From Annulohypoxylon bovei var. microspora (Eukaryota > Ascomycota > Sordariomycetes > Xylariales > Hypoxylaceae), in the NCBI GenBank assembly GCA_022836615.1, contig MU405286.1, forward strand, positions 1 to 64,000: a stretch of 64,000 nucleotides of DNA, in the 5' to 3' direction. The translations under genes were made by a program, and so were the position numbers. Positions 44,735 to 56,655 of this stretch are shown one piece after another. Every line of letters starts with the position of its first letter. Within the stretch, counting starts at the first letter, position 1. Under the pieces are notes generated by a model that saw only the letters and a list, made by a program, of their open reading frames with translations, was not told where the DNA came from and searched no databases.

Positions 44735-45838
44735 ATGGCTTCAAATGAGATATCGCAACCGACGACTGAGATGAGGGATGATCATGAAATTTCGCCTGTG
44801 GATAGTTCGACGGGAGCAGATCACGAGAACGCCCTCCGAGGGTCTGTGAATGGGGATGCGCCGTCGCTAGCAAATAGACCAACAGAGACCGCGACTGTTC
44901 AACCGCCACCAGCCACGCGCCAGCAACCATATCCTCAACCTCAACACCCTTATGCCCCGTACCCCTACCCACCTCAGCAGTATTATACTCAGCCCGTTCG
45001 ACTTATTCCTCGGTACTCGAAAGCCTGGACAGTTAGCAAGCTCGTCCTCACGATCTCCCTAATCATTGCCGCTATCATAATCCTGGCCTTGGCATGCGTT
45101 TTCATCGGCGAAGCTGGTGAGGCACAGTGGACCGCGGCGTACGCCTTACCGATCACCATCGCCTCTATCCTGTGGAATGGGGCCGAGCTGATCACCTTCG
45201 CGGTTCGTTCGCGGAAGGACGTGAAGCGCGGGATTCACCCCGGGGCGCATGTGGGCCTGCATCTGTGTCTCTGGATCGCCTGCGTGTTCGCCGTTCTCCT
45301 CGCAGTCTCGGAGTCCATCTCCATAGAGTCTGATATAAGGGAGTGTGCCGATGTGGCGAGTAGCCGGCACTCGTATTATAGTTTCTGCGACGACTATAGC
45401 GCGATGACCATGAACGGTAGCTATATCCCAATGATGCGCGCGGTAACGGCTTTCTTCTGCTTGATGACTCTCGGTCACTTCGTCCTGTTCGTCTTCGCTT
45501 GCATCGACACGCATAAGCGCAATCTGTTGAAGCCTGCGGGGATGGTCGTGCCGTCGGCGCCTCCCCAGGGGGGCATGTACTACCCGCCTCCTCAGCCGGG
45601 CGTCGCTCCCTACTACCCCTACCCGGCCCCCATGGCACCCCAGCAGAGACCTTTCGCTGGCCAGCCCAACGTACCTGGTGCCACAGAGCAGAGGAATGTC
45701 CAGGCGAACCCGGCGGCGCAGAACTACCAGAATCTCGCCGGGTTCTATGCACCGGCGCCACCGCAAGCAGTGTATTCACCGACGCCGGCTGCGGCAGACC
45801 CGAACAACGAAAAGGCTGTACCCTCTACCTCTGCTTAG
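44735..45838 (+). CDS. Tetraspan membrane protein with proline-rich tails
   Basis: Single exon, 367 residues. The N-terminal 95 residues are polar, then Pro/Tyr/Gln-rich (PYAPYPYPPQQYY). Four hydrophobic helices lie at about 103-128, 135-158, 172-195 and 236-260, in a MARVEL-like layout. The 195-236 extracytoplasmic loop has two or more cysteines (RECAD, SFCDDY) and an NGS glycosylation site. The C-terminal tail is again Pro/Tyr-rich (MYYPPPQPGVAPYYPYP). No signal peptide. Proteins like this are common in Pezizomycotina and unassigned; a plasma-membrane or eisosome-like location is speculation. PPxY-like motifs in the tails could recruit WW-domain ubiquitin ligases (inference). Confidence 0.8.
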   Translation: MASNEISQPTTEMRDDHEISPVDSSTGADHENALRGSVNGDAPSLANRPTETATVQPPPATRQQPYPQPQHPYAPYPYPPQQYYTQPVRLIPRYSKAWTVSKLVLTISLIIAAIIILALACVFIGEAGEAQWTAAYALPITIASILWNGAELITFAVRSRKDVKRGIHPGAHVGLHLCLWIACVFAVLLAVSESISIESDIRECADVASSRHSYYSFCDDYSAMTMNGSYIPMMRAVTAFFCLMTLGHFVLFVFACIDTHKRNLLKPAGMVVPSAPPQGGMYYPPPQPGVAPYYPYPAPMAPQQRPFAGQPNVPGATEQRNVQANPAAQNYQNLAGFYAPAPPQAVYSPTPAAADPNNEKAVPSTSA

Positions 45839-48250
45839 GCTGGGCGGGGCAAGCATTATAATCTGAGACCCGGTTAGATGAAGTCATTTGTCATTTGCAT
45901 TTGCATTTAGCGTTCCTGCTTGGTTAAACGAGACGAGATGTGCCTATTGATATAGGTAGTTGTTGGCTAGTTTGGATCTTAATGTTGATGTCGGAGATAC
46001 CCTTGATTCGTTGCTTGCGAGGACTTGAGTCTATGTACGGAAGTTATTAGGTTAATGTGCAACCTTGGGCATCAGGGGTTATTATTGATTCGGGATTCAT
46101 TCCGCTTTTTGGAGTCGATATGATTGATATGATGGAGCGATATTGTTTGTCACGTGTGAAATCTACATTTTGTTCGATGCAATCGTGCATTGCATAATAA
46201 TCGCAATATATTTCTGATGCTGATGATGACGATTCGATGGATGCCCCTGACGTGGGGTTACTCTGTAGGTTTCTCGTTGTTTTCTTCCCCGCCTTGGATG
46301 ATTGGAACCTTGAGTTGACAGGTCAACCCCTTTGGAACGGCCTCCTTTTAAAGGTACCTAGATATGTCTGGTTTGAGTTGTCAAACTTCCGGTGACGCGC
46401 AACCGTATGTCCAGACTGACGAATAGAGACTGTTTACTCATTTTCGTGATGCCCAATAGTTTACGTGCCCGAGCCTTCAATTTCCAAGTTGCACATGTCG
46501 TAGGGCAAGAATCATAATACCAGACATGGTTGATACGGTTCTATGCGAGCCGGAGCTTTCCATCCTGCATCTTGATGCATAAACACAGCGATCTTTTCCG
46601 ATCTTGTCTGATATTGCAGTCCTGTTGACCCCCAGCCTCGAGATATTATCTGTATTCAACGTTATTTATGTTTTGATAGGCAGAAGTTACATAGTTGTGA
46701 TACGTATAGATGACTGAAAGATGAGTAAAAGAGCTGAAGAGCCGAAGAGCTACAAACCATGCGTACCAAAGTATCAAGATTGAATGATTAAAAGAGACAC
46801 GGGGTTTAGATCCAACTCAAATGGAACATGGGCTGTTTTGAAAGTCGATTGATGCCACCTCATCTGATAATACATATTGCCTTCAAGACTTCTTACTATC
46901 TTACTCATCCTCATATCTTGGTACTTCCTGACAAACAATATCATGATGTATTGTACGTGTTGATACCTATCCAAGTATCAATACCGAGCCGGGGAAGATA
47001 ACAAACTGGTTACCTGGCTGTTTCTGTGTTCTTTATCACATGCGGCCTGACAATACCTAATACCTAAGGTATCTCCAAGTATCTTTGGGTTACCTGGTAA
47101 ACCGTGAACCGATGACACACAGACGGCTGACACCGACAAAACAAATGAGTAAACTAGGTACTTCATGCTTTATGTATTAGGTGGGTGTGCACTACCTTTC
47201 CGAATATTCTGTCTTGTCGCAATTCTCTTCTCCTCATTTTTTGAATAGGTAGTTACCACTGTTTATTTATTTTCTCATGAGAACGTTGAAGACATCGTAT
47301 AGTAGGTATGATTGTACTCGGTACATATAAACCTTGTATAAACGTCGTGGCTACCCCGGACAAGGCCGTTGCGTTATTCCTAAAGATTACCGAATAGTAA
47401 TAGCACTAATACCAAAGAAGGTACCATCAGGTTATCGGCAACAATTATTACATCGCAACCCACCAGGACAAGGGCACACAGACACAGTGAGCAGAGTGGG
47501 GTATCCACACAGACCACCCAACTCAACTCAACTTTGCTCAGGCTTGCACCGCTGCACCGTAGCAAAGTTGCGCCCGCCCGCATCATCCATGCGAGACACA
47601 AAACCCCGCCATCGATACAAAAGATACAACATAGACACAAGGCACAAGGCAAACTTGTACTTGTAGCGTGCTGGATGCTAGATGCTGCTGAGTGCTGGGT
47701 GCTTCATACCATACTTGTATTACATTTTGCTCAACACTGACGACATCGCACTATTCTTTTAATCTTCTTCTTGCTCGGCCAAACTTTCACCAAGCACCAA
47801 GCACCAAGCACCAAAGCATCAACTACCAACTACCAAACCAAACTCTAGGCCAGACCACCTTACCGAACTTATCCAACTTACCCGCACTCGGACAACTTGC
47901 CAATCCCACAACAGCGCTTCTTTTTTTGCTTTGGCGGTTATCTAGTCAACGGTCGCAAGCTTAACGTTACTTATCAAAGGGGTACCGTGCGTCGAGTTGA
48001 GTCGAGTAAGAAGCAGCAATAATAGGAATAATAGGTAGTTGTTAAAGTTGTGTTTTTCATTGTTTCATTGTTTTAGCAGTTGTGAGATACAGGAGCAGAG
48101 GAGGTAGCTGTTCAGCTGTTCTACTCTACTACCTAGTAGCTTTATCTTTGGGTCGCTCCGCATTTCTGTGTCCTTTCTCCTCCACACACATAACAACAAA
48201 AAGTCTCACCACCACCGGTCCCGCGCGTGACGACGCGCAACATATCGACC
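45839..48250. other. Long intergenic region upstream of PKC1
   Basis: About 2.4 kb, unusually long for a same-strand neighbour pair here. The last 900 nt look like a long PKC1 leader: CA/CT-rich with a short tandem CACCAAG repeat near 47789-47815 and several upstream ATGs. No structured RNA or independent gene was recognised. Confidence 0.6.
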
Positions 48251-51200
48251 ATGATGAACGACGAAGATGCCATGGCCAATATATACAAAAAGATAGAGCG
48301 CGAAAAGGCTCTGATCAATGCTGCCAACTCTATGCGACAGCAAACCAACAACGATGATGTCAGATCCCGCCTTGACAGTCAGATGCGAGAGGGTCGTCGG
48401 AACCTTCAATTCTTCGAAGAAAAGCTTCGCGACTTACAGATGAAGCGTATTGGACAAGGCGTCGATACCATGAGTATTGGTTCGAGCTCTACCGCCACCG
48501 GCTCGGGACGTCCTCCTAGTGGTGATGTGCGAAGCGATGGTCAAGGGCCACCTCCGCTCCCACCCAAAGATGCCGGCGACTGGTCCGCCGATAGGGGATC
48601 CTATGGCTCCTTGCCATATAGTCAGATAGGTGGCCATGGAGACCTGATGCCGCCACGACATCCATTCACACCTCCGGGCCCGTCATCCTCCATCCCGAAA
48701 CTGAGACCAAACTTTACAAAGTTAGGTTTGTCATACCTTTTCTTCTGACCGTGATACTATATTGCTTTCACCCACCTCACCCACCTTGGAATCAGTTGAG
48801 CTAATCCTCTATCCAATATTTCTATAGATCTAATAAAATATGATACTCCGTACCTCGGCCCCCGAATTCAACTTATGCTCTCCCAAATCCAGTTCAAGCT
48901 TAATGTTGAGGAACAATATCTCAAGGGAATAGAAAAAATGGTACAGCTCTACGGCATGGAGGGTGACCGCAAGAGTAAAGCGGACGCTGCCGCTAGGAAG
49001 GTTGAGAGCAAACAGAAAATTCATCTCTTGAAACAGGCACTCAAGAGATATGAAGAGCTCCATATAGACGACTTGGATTCCGCCGATTCTCCCGATGGTT
49101 TGCTACCCTCCATTAGAGTATTCGCCCGTCTTTGCGTAAAGCGGCTAACCCGTGCTATTTCGTAGATGATAGTATTAACATGCCGAATTTGCGCAAACCA
49201 TTAACCGGGCAGCTCTCGATTCGCGTCGTTCAGGTAAGGGATGTCGATCATGCTAGTACTGGGCGGTTCTCGCGAGGTCCGGAAACCTTCGTCGCTGTCA
49301 AGGTTGAGGATAACGTCGTCGCGCGAACGAGGGTGTCACGGACCGATCGATGGGAAGCCGAATACCACAATATCGAGGTGGATAAGGCTAACGAGATCGA
49401 ACTCACTGTATATGATAAGCCGGGTGAGCATGCTCTGCCTATCGCTATGCTGTGGGTAAGGATATCGGACATCGTGGAAGAGATGCGACGAAAGAGGATC
49501 GAGGCCGAGGTCAATAATTCTGGCTGGGTGTCTGCCGATAGGATGGGAGGACCAGGCGCGCCTCCGCCTCAGTTCCCGATGGATCCGCAGCAGCCGCAAT
49601 TCGGTGGCGCCGCCGGTCCTGTGTCTCCAACCGCCGCAGGCCCGGGTCAGCAGCCGTTCGCTCCCCAAGCCGTACCGCAAGTAACATCCCAACCGATAGA
49701 TGCATGGTTTAACTTGGAGCCCACCGGTTCCATCCACCTCTCCCTCAACTTCATAAAGCAGAATAAGGACCGCAGGCCCGTGGACTTGGGGTTGGGACGA
49801 AAAGGCGCTATTCGCCAGCGCAAAGAGGAGGTCCACGAGATGTACGGACACAAGTTTGTCCAGCACCAGTTCTACAACATCATGCGTTGCGCTCTCTGCG
49901 GCGATTTCCTCAAGTATTCGGCTGGCATGCAGTGCGAGGACTGCAAGTACACCTGCCATACAAAATGTTATTCGAGTGTGGTTACGAAGTGTATTAGTAA
50001 AAGCAACGCGGAAACAGATCCGGACGAGGAGAAGATCAACCACCGTATCCCTCACAGGTTTTCGCCATTTTCAAATGTTACCGCAAACTGGTGCTGTCAC
50101 TGTGGTTACATCCTGCCTTTCGGCAAGAAAAACTGCAGAAAGTGCTCTGGTACGATAACAATCGTACTCCCCTCGATTCTGTGCATGTAGCTAACGTCTG
50201 GATAGAATGTGGACTCACCGCCCACGCACAATGTGTTCACCTTGTCCCGGACTTTTGTGGTATGAGCATGGCTGTTGCTAACCAGATTCTTGAAGGAATC
50301 AGAACACAAAAACAGCGACAACAAAAGGCCACTTCCTTGAGCGAAAAGACCTTAAGACAAGGCAAGATGAGTCCTACGAGTGCATCTTCGGGCCCTATGT
50401 CACCATATAGCACCCAGGGGGGACCTTCGTACCAGACCAGCATCGCTTCTCAAGAGGCAACCGAAGCTGCCAAAGCTATGTACGCTAGTCAGACATCACC
50501 TTCGAGACCGATGCATCCTGATCGCACCTCATCTGGTTCAAGCGCAGCAGCAGCAGCAGCTACAGCTGCGATGAGTGGTACTATGGCCTCCCAATCGGGT
50601 CGTCCAGGTCAGCTTTCGGACTATTCTTCCGGCAGAGTGGGAGGTTATGGTGGGGCTTTGGATGCTCAAGAGGATCCGTACGCTTCAAACCAGGCGTACA
50701 ATTTGCCTACCCAACCCAAGTACAACCCAGCGGCATATGCGAATGTTGCCAACTACCCTCCGAGTCAACCGCAAATACCACAGCAACAGCAGCAGCAGCA
50801 GCGCCCAATACAACAACCCCAATCGCCCGGAACGCAAGTACAGCAGCAGATGTACCCTCCTATCGCACCGGTGTCTAAGCCACAACCGTTACAGGAGACT
50901 CCTTCGCTAACATCCAGTTCGACGTTACCGCCTCCTTCGAGAAAACCCTTGCCGTCTGCGACGGATCCTGGAACAGGTCAACGTATTGGGTTGGATCACT
51001 TCAACTTCCTAGCAGTCCTCGGCAAGGGTAACTTTGGTAAAGTTATGCTGGCTGAAACGAAGAAGACTCGACGACTTTATGCCATAAAAGTGCTGAAGAA
51101 GGAGTTCATCATCGAGAACGACGAAGTAGAAAGCATTCGATCCGAAAAGAGGGTATTCCTGATTGCGAATAGGGAACGTCATCCGTTCCTAACCAACCTA

Positions 51201-52150
51201 CACGCGTGTTTCCAAACCGAGACGAGGGTGTATTTTGTCATGGAGTACATTAGTGGTGGCGATTTGATGCTACACATCCAGCGTGGTCAATTTGGCACTA
51301 AACGGGCTCAGTAAGTCTCTAGGATCATAATGCTACGGAATACTTGCTAACAATTTCGATAGATTTTATGCTTCTGAAGTCTGCTTGGCTTTGAAGTACT
51401 TCCACGAGAACGGCGTCATTTATCGTGATCTCAAGCTTGACAACATCCTCCTCACCCTAGACGGTCACATCAAGATCGCAGATTACGGTTTGTGTAAAGA
51501 AGACATGTGGTATGGTTCGACAACCAGCACCTTCTGTGGTACACCAGAATTCATGGCCCCCGAGGTACGCATTTCCCCAGTCTCACTCAGCCTCTGAACC
51601 TAGGTTGCTAATGCCGCTTTAGATCTTATTAGATAAGAAATATGGGAGAGCAGTGGATTGGTGGGCCTTTGGAGTTCTGATTTACCAGATGCTTCTACAG
51701 CAATCTCCCTTCCGAGGTGAAGACGAGGATGAAATCTACGATGCTATCCTTGCGGATGAGCCGCTCTATCCCATCCATATGCCTAGGGAATCTGTCTCGA
51801 TTCTGCAAAAGCTCCTTACAAGGGACCCTGACCAACGATTAGGAAGCGGGCCGACCGATGCTCAAGAGGTCATGAGCCAGCCTTTCTTTAGGAATATTGT
51901 ATGGGACGACATCTACAACAAGAGGGTTGCGCCTCCCTTCATGCCCACTATCAAGAACGCAACGGATACTAGCAACTTTGATTCTGAATTTACTAGCGTC
52001 ACACCAGTTCTAACACCGGTGCAGTCAGGTAAGGACACCTTCGTCCAAAGACGTCATGAACATCTCGATCATACTAACATGGTTATAGTGTTGTCCCAAG
52101 CAATGCAAGAAGAATTCCGCGGATTCTCGTACACAGCGGATTTTGATTAG
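48251..52150 (+). CDS. PKC1: Protein kinase C (cell wall integrity pathway)
   Basis: Seven exons (48251-48725, 48828-49097, 49166-50149, 50206-51310, 51363-51564, 51623-52028, 52089-52150) encode 1167 residues, normal for fungal PKC1. Domains in order are: HR1 Rho-binding coiled coils (about 1-70 and 160-240); a C2-like domain (260-370); two C1 zinc fingers with His/Cys spacing starting HKFVQHQFYN (about 480) and HRFSPFSNVTANWCCHC (about 548); a Ser/Gln/Pro-rich linker with a poly-Gln tract; and an AGC kinase domain from about 842 with GKGNFG, YAIKVLKK, YRDLKLDN, the fungal ADYG variant of DFG, and TFCGTPEF (activation loop). The tail has turn motif LTPV and hydrophobic motif FRGFSYTAD. Activated by Rho1, it drives the MAPK cell-wall pathway. 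The last intron is 60 nt and stop-free in frame. Confidence 0.95.
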
Positions 52151-52713
52151 TAGCCCATAGTCAGATGAGGTCCGAGGACTCGCTGAGGAGTAGCAGCAAG
52201 AGCACTAAGAAATGGGTTGGGGGTTTTCGATCCTTCTGTTAAGCTATAGGAACCGCGAACGGAGGCGAGGTGTTCTGCTAGTCCGAGGCGCACTGAACAA
52301 AAAGAACTGCTGCGGGCCCGATGTCGTCGAAAATACCACGGTCTTCGGGCTTCGGGCCACAGACCACATACACAGAGGCGTTTCGTGAACCGTCATTCGC
52401 TGGGCGAATCTTTCAAAAAAAGCAAGCAGAGAACCGTTGAGCACATTCTAGAATTCGTCGAGGAGTGGTAATCAGATGCTATTGCGCAGTTTACCCCGGC
52501 ATATAATAGTCTGCCCTGTTAATTAGACCAGTTGATAATGCAATCACCCTTCTTTTTCAACTTCTACATGTCGTACGACGAGCCACGTAAGCGAGACGGC
52601 ATGAGAAGTTTGGGTATCGTAGTGTTTTTATTATACAATGTAGTAGTAGTCCTAAGAGTTTGTTTTAACAGTACGTACAGATCCTCGGCGGACATATGCC
52701 GTCTTCTATGTAT
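52151..52713. other. Convergent intergenic region PKC1 / SHE9
   Basis: 3' flanks of two convergent genes. No supported feature. Confidence 0.65.
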
Positions 52714-54159
52714 CTATGCTCTTCGAATAAACAAGATGGCGGCTACGGTGCCTACAACCGCGGCACCAGCCGCGGCGCTCTCGAGTACTAATATGGATAC
52801 GTCTCGTACCTTGATGGCAACCTTCCTATCGCTTGATAATTCGGCGTATATGGCTTTCCAATAATCCGGGTCGGAGAGGGCGTCCCGCCACGGGATTTTC
52901 GGCGGCGTGTCTATCGTTATAAAGCTCTCTGCCGGCTGTTCCGGCTCTGCCGTCGTCTTGGCCTGCTCCGCGTCGACGGCAGCCTCGGCCGTGGCCTCAG
53001 CAGCGGCATTAGCAGCGGCCAGCTTCTCCCACCTCCTCTCCTCCTTCTCGATGGCGGCCTCCTGCCGCCGTATCTCGCGCTCGAGGCGGCGCTCCTCCTC
53101 CATGGCCTCGCGGACCTTCTCCTCGAAGCCCTTGACGAGCCTGCGGCGGCGCCAGGGCTCGGCGCCGAACTGCAGGACGAGGAAGAGGAGGATGTTGACG
53201 CCCATGAGGCCCCAGGTGCCCCAGGTGCTCATGCGGCGGATCTTGTCGCTCCAGATCTGCTCCTCGTGGTAGCGCGAGAGGATGCCGGTGTTGAGCTCGC
53301 GGCCGAGGCGCTCGGCCTCGCGCTCGGCGTCCTCGAGCTCGGCGGCGCGCTCGAGCACCAGCGCCTCCAGCTCGTAGTCCTGCCGGTACAGCGCGGTGAA
53401 GCGCTCGAAGTCGGCCGGCGACCAGGTCTTCTGCCGCGCCAGCAGCGTCGTCACCTCCCGCTGCGTGGCGGACCGCGACGACACCGCGCTCTTGTACGCG
53501 GACCGCGCGGCGTGCAGGGCCGCCTGCGCGGACGCGAGCGAGGCTTCGAGCGCCGCGATCTGCGACTTGAGAACCTCGATCCCAGAGTATCCAGTCAGGT
53601 CGTTGATGCGCTGCGACGCGGCGAAGAGGGTCGTCTGCGCGCGGTCCATGAACGTGGATAGCTGCCGGTTTAGGGTCGAGCGGCGGGAGTTTTGCGTGGA
53701 AGGGAGGTCGGGGTTGGGAGGCGAGGAAGAGTCGGAGTCTGCGGCAGGTGGCGGAGGTGGTGGAGGTGGTAGTGGTGGTTGAAGCGTCGGTTCCGGGTTT
53801 GGTGGCGGTTTTGTTGCCGGTTCTGATGCCAGTTCTGGCGCCGGTTCTAGTTGCGGGGGTTCTGGGGGGGAGGAAGCCGGAGGGGGAAAGTGAAATACAG
53901 GAGGAATATGTTGATCGGGAGCGGCATTTTTCTCGTTCTCGTTACCGTCACTAGGAGGTTTAGGGGGGACAGAGGAGGAGAACCGGAGTTGTGGCCGGTT
54001 CAGACCCAGGACATAGCTGTGCCGGCAGCTCAAACATCCCGAAGCGGACGGCCGGCTCGAGACGAACCCCCTTCTCGATTGAGGAGTCAATTGATCGAAA
54101 AGGAGCCGACGACTAGGCCCGAAAAAGGGCATCAGGGCCCGAGAAGTCGACATCGACAT
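52714..54159 (-). CDS. SHE9: Mitochondrial inner-membrane protein SHE9/MDM33
   Basis: Single exon, 481 residues from the ATG at 54159; the frame stays open 72 codons further upstream but that extension is not family-like. The N-terminus is Arg/Ser-rich without acidic residues (SRALMPFFGPSRRLLF), a mitochondrial presequence. A proline-rich linker (about 75-155) is followed by RQLSTFMDRAQTTLFAASQRINDLTGYSGIEVLKSQI, the conserved core, then long coiled coils, a transmembrane helix (TWGLMGVNILLFLVLQF, about 306-326), a second charged coil and a C-terminal transmembrane helix ending FIRRA. SHE9/MDM33 shapes the inner membrane in yeast and its overexpression fragments mitochondria. Codon choice is extremely GC-rich over the coiled-coil part. 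Confidence 0.88.
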   Translation of the reverse strand: MSMSTSRALMPFFGPSRRLLFDQLTPQSRRGFVSSRPSASGCLSCRHSYVLGLNRPQLRFSSSVPPKPPSDGNENEKNAAPDQHIPPVFHFPPPASSPPEPPQLEPAPELASEPATKPPPNPEPTLQPPLPPPPPPPPAADSDSSSPPNPDLPSTQNSRRSTLNRQLSTFMDRAQTTLFAASQRINDLTGYSGIEVLKSQIAALEASLASAQAALHAARSAYKSAVSSRSATQREVTTLLARQKTWSPADFERFTALYRQDYELEALVLERAAELEDAEREAERLGRELNTGILSRYHEEQIWSDKIRRMSTWGTWGLMGVNILLFLVLQFGAEPWRRRRLVKGFEEKVREAMEEERRLEREIRRQEAAIEKEERRWEKLAAANAAAEATAEAAVDAEQAKTTAEPEQPAESFITIDTPPKIPWRDALSDPDYWKAIYAELSSDRKVAIKVRDVSILVLESAAAGAAVVGTVAAILFIRRA

Positions 54160-54957
54160 CGAGGCGGGCTGGAGGGGGGGGATTGCCCTTTTTCCTCGAA
54201 TTGCGCGAAATCTGTACAGGTGAGATTCGTTGTAGGACAGAAACAGGATTGGATTATGACGCTGCTTAGTCGGTCCGGAAGGAAAGGGTGTTCGTAGAGA
54301 AGGGTAAAAAAATAAAGAGGCCGGGGAATACCCGGCCACCACGCCGTCGGAACATAGGCAAAGAACCACAGGCACATACGATGGTCAGCCAGGATGTACT
54401 TGCCAAGAAGCGCTAATAAGCCTCAGTGGGGGTTTCCATTTTAGCAGAAAAGCATCGCCGATCGTCAACAAATTTGATAGAAGGCGGGATGCGGGATGGG
54501 AAAGATGGAGGGGTAAGAGGTTTAGAAAGAGCCCCGCGGATCGCTCTTGTTTGACGCATGTGTTTGGTGTCGGTGTTAGTATTGGCGTGGGTCAGACCCT
54601 GAACCTTACATTCTGTGCAACCTTTTTACCTTTTTTTAATTCTATTCTCCTTTTTCGCTCATGTCCTCAGCCATCCTTTTTCTATCGTACCGGTAGAATC
54701 TATACATCTGTCTGTTGTCTCATCTCCAAGTTTGCTAGACGCGAGATAACGCAAGGCAATCTGTGAAATTATAGACCAGTCATTTTCCCGTGTGACGTCA
54801 CTCCTTTTTCCGCGGAAGCTGGATCAAAGTCCCTCATAAGATACACGGGATATAAAAGATATAAAATAGAGAAGCACAGGCGAAATTGTTGAGATATCAC
54901 CGACAGAAAGAATTATCTTCATCATCGTTGTTGTTTAAATATCACCAGACATAAAAA
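54160..54957. other. Divergent promoter region SHE9 / HAD phosphatase
   Basis: Upstream regions of two divergent genes; the SHE9 side may include a leader still open in frame. TATAAAAG-like and TGACGTCA (CRE-like, near 54794) elements lie on the phosphatase side. No gene. Confidence 0.55.
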
Positions 54958-56009
54958 ATGGCCCAGCAAAACGGAACCAATGGCACGAATGGCGTCAACG
55001 GGGTACTTCCCGCGCTACGCACGCAACCTAAGGCCATATTCTTCACCGACTTCGACGGCACTATCACGCTACAGGACAGCAACGACTTCATGACCGACAA
55101 CCTGGGATTCGGCGTAAAGCTCCGGCAGCAGGGGAACCATGACGTGTTGTTTGGGAAGCGCACGTTCCGCGACAGCTTCCAGGAGATGATGGACAGCGTC
55201 AAAACCCCTTACGACCAATGCATTGCCACTCTGCTCAAGAACGTCCAGCTCGACCCGTGCTTCGCCGAGTTCTTCAAATGGACCCGCGAGAACAACGTTC
55301 CTGTCGTTGTGCTGAGCGGCGGCATGCAACCCATCATCCGTGCTCTGCTCGCCCACCTCGTTGGAGAGGATGCCGTTGCGCATATGCAGATTGTTAGTAA
55401 CGATGTTCAGCCCTGGCCGGGTAAGAGTATCAACGAGGAGGGCGGCTGGAATATTAAGTTCCACGATGATAGGTGAGTTGTCATGAGCCCCTTATTCTTG
55501 AGCCCCCTTTAAACATATTATTATTTTTTTAATTCCTCTTGAATTTTTCTTGATTTAATTCTCTCCGGATTGTCAACACAATCAATGAGGGAGGTATAGA
55601 ATAAGTAGTCCTAGGATAAATATCGATACGTACTAACTAATACATGACTCTTTCGCTCTACACAGTGACTTTGGACATGACAAGTCCCTCGAGATTAAAC
55701 CCTATGCTGCCCTACCAGAGCGGCCCATCATGTTCTACGCCGGAGATGGTGTGTCCGACCTTTCCGCAGCGAAAGAGACAGACTTACTGTTTGCCAAGGC
55801 CGGACGAGGTAAGAGCCCCTTTTCTGTGTTCTTGAATAGCGAAAATAGAGAGCAGAAAAGTAGCTGACTCATTAGATCTCGTTACGTACTGCGAGAATGA
55901 GAAGGTGCCGTTCGTCACCTTCAACGACTTCTCTGACATCCACAAGGTCGTGGCCGACGTAGTTGAGGGCAAGATTAGTGTTAAGGAAGCAGCAAAGGGA
56001 AGACTATAG
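54958..56009 (+). CDS. HAD-superfamily phosphatase (phosphoserine phosphatase-like, yeast YNL010W type)
   Basis: Exons 54958-55472, 55666-55808 and 55876-56009 (introns 193 and 67 nt) encode 263 residues. HAD motif I is FFTDFDGTIT with nucleophile Asp31 and general acid Asp33. Motif II is VVVLSGGMQP (Ser/Thr position). Motif III/IV appears as KPY..RPIMFYAGDGVSDLSAAKETDLLFAKAG with the paired acidic residues. The N-terminal Asn/Gly/Thr stretch is low complexity. This C1-capped subfamily dephosphorylates small phosphorylated metabolites such as phosphoserine, phosphocholine or polyol phosphates; yeast YNL010W is the likely counterpart. Cytosolic location expected. Specificity cannot be read from sequence. 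Confidence 0.9.
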
Positions 56010-56655
56010 ATTCGGGCATCTTGGACCTAGAACGGCGAACGTCATAACTTTCTCTTAAAATCTTAGAGAACAGGGTGCATTACCTCTACTACTTAGGTAG
56101 GTGGGTTAGACAGCATAGTTCAGGCACATTTTCGGTCTGCGCATTAGATGGTACCTATAGACGGTCGGATAGAAAGATGAGCAACGGTTTCATATGACAT
56201 AAAAAATGACCAGTTATCACAATGAATGCAATGGGTGCCCATTGGTATCGATCGTGTTGTGATATGATGAGTTATAAAATACTTGTTTTGACTTGCATCG
56301 TGAGTGCGCCACTCCTTTTCGTCTCATTTTAAGGCCGTATATTTAAGTGGAGAAGGGCATTTCTCCATATTACTCCGCGAGATATACTGCGCAGGCGATG
56401 GAATGAATTACTTTTATAATATATAACCCTTTTACCGCAATAAGTACCGTAGTTCAACCACCTCGTCGTTTAAATCATCACCTAGATAAGTACCCACGAC
56501 GTTCACCACATTTTCCCATAGATACCGGCCCGACCCCTGGAGCGAATTTTCCGCCGTCAATATGAAATACGCAATACCACCTGCCTTTCTGCACGCAGTT
56601 CCCATAGAATTCCATCAGTCAACAATCATGTCGACATCCCATATCATTATTTTCA
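56010..56655. other. Convergent intergenic region HAD phosphatase / MFS
   Basis: 3' flanks of two convergent genes. No supported feature. Confidence 0.65.

Noticed and set aside
45146..45766. Minus-strand ORF of 206 codons opposite the tetraspan gene
   Set aside because: Antisense of a good single-exon gene; Arg-rich translation without domain signal.
47334..48250. Possible separate gene in the long PKC1 upstream region
   Set aside because: ORFs are short and CA/CT-rich, typical of a leader; no exons could be joined into a protein with motifs.
53266..53661. Plus-strand ORF of 131 codons opposite SHE9
   Set aside because: Antisense shadow in a GC-rich coding region without stops; no family features.
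54160..54375. In-frame 72-codon N-terminal extension of SHE9
   Set aside because: The extension lacks presequence character and family similarity; the ATG at 54159 begins a typical mitochondrial presequence.
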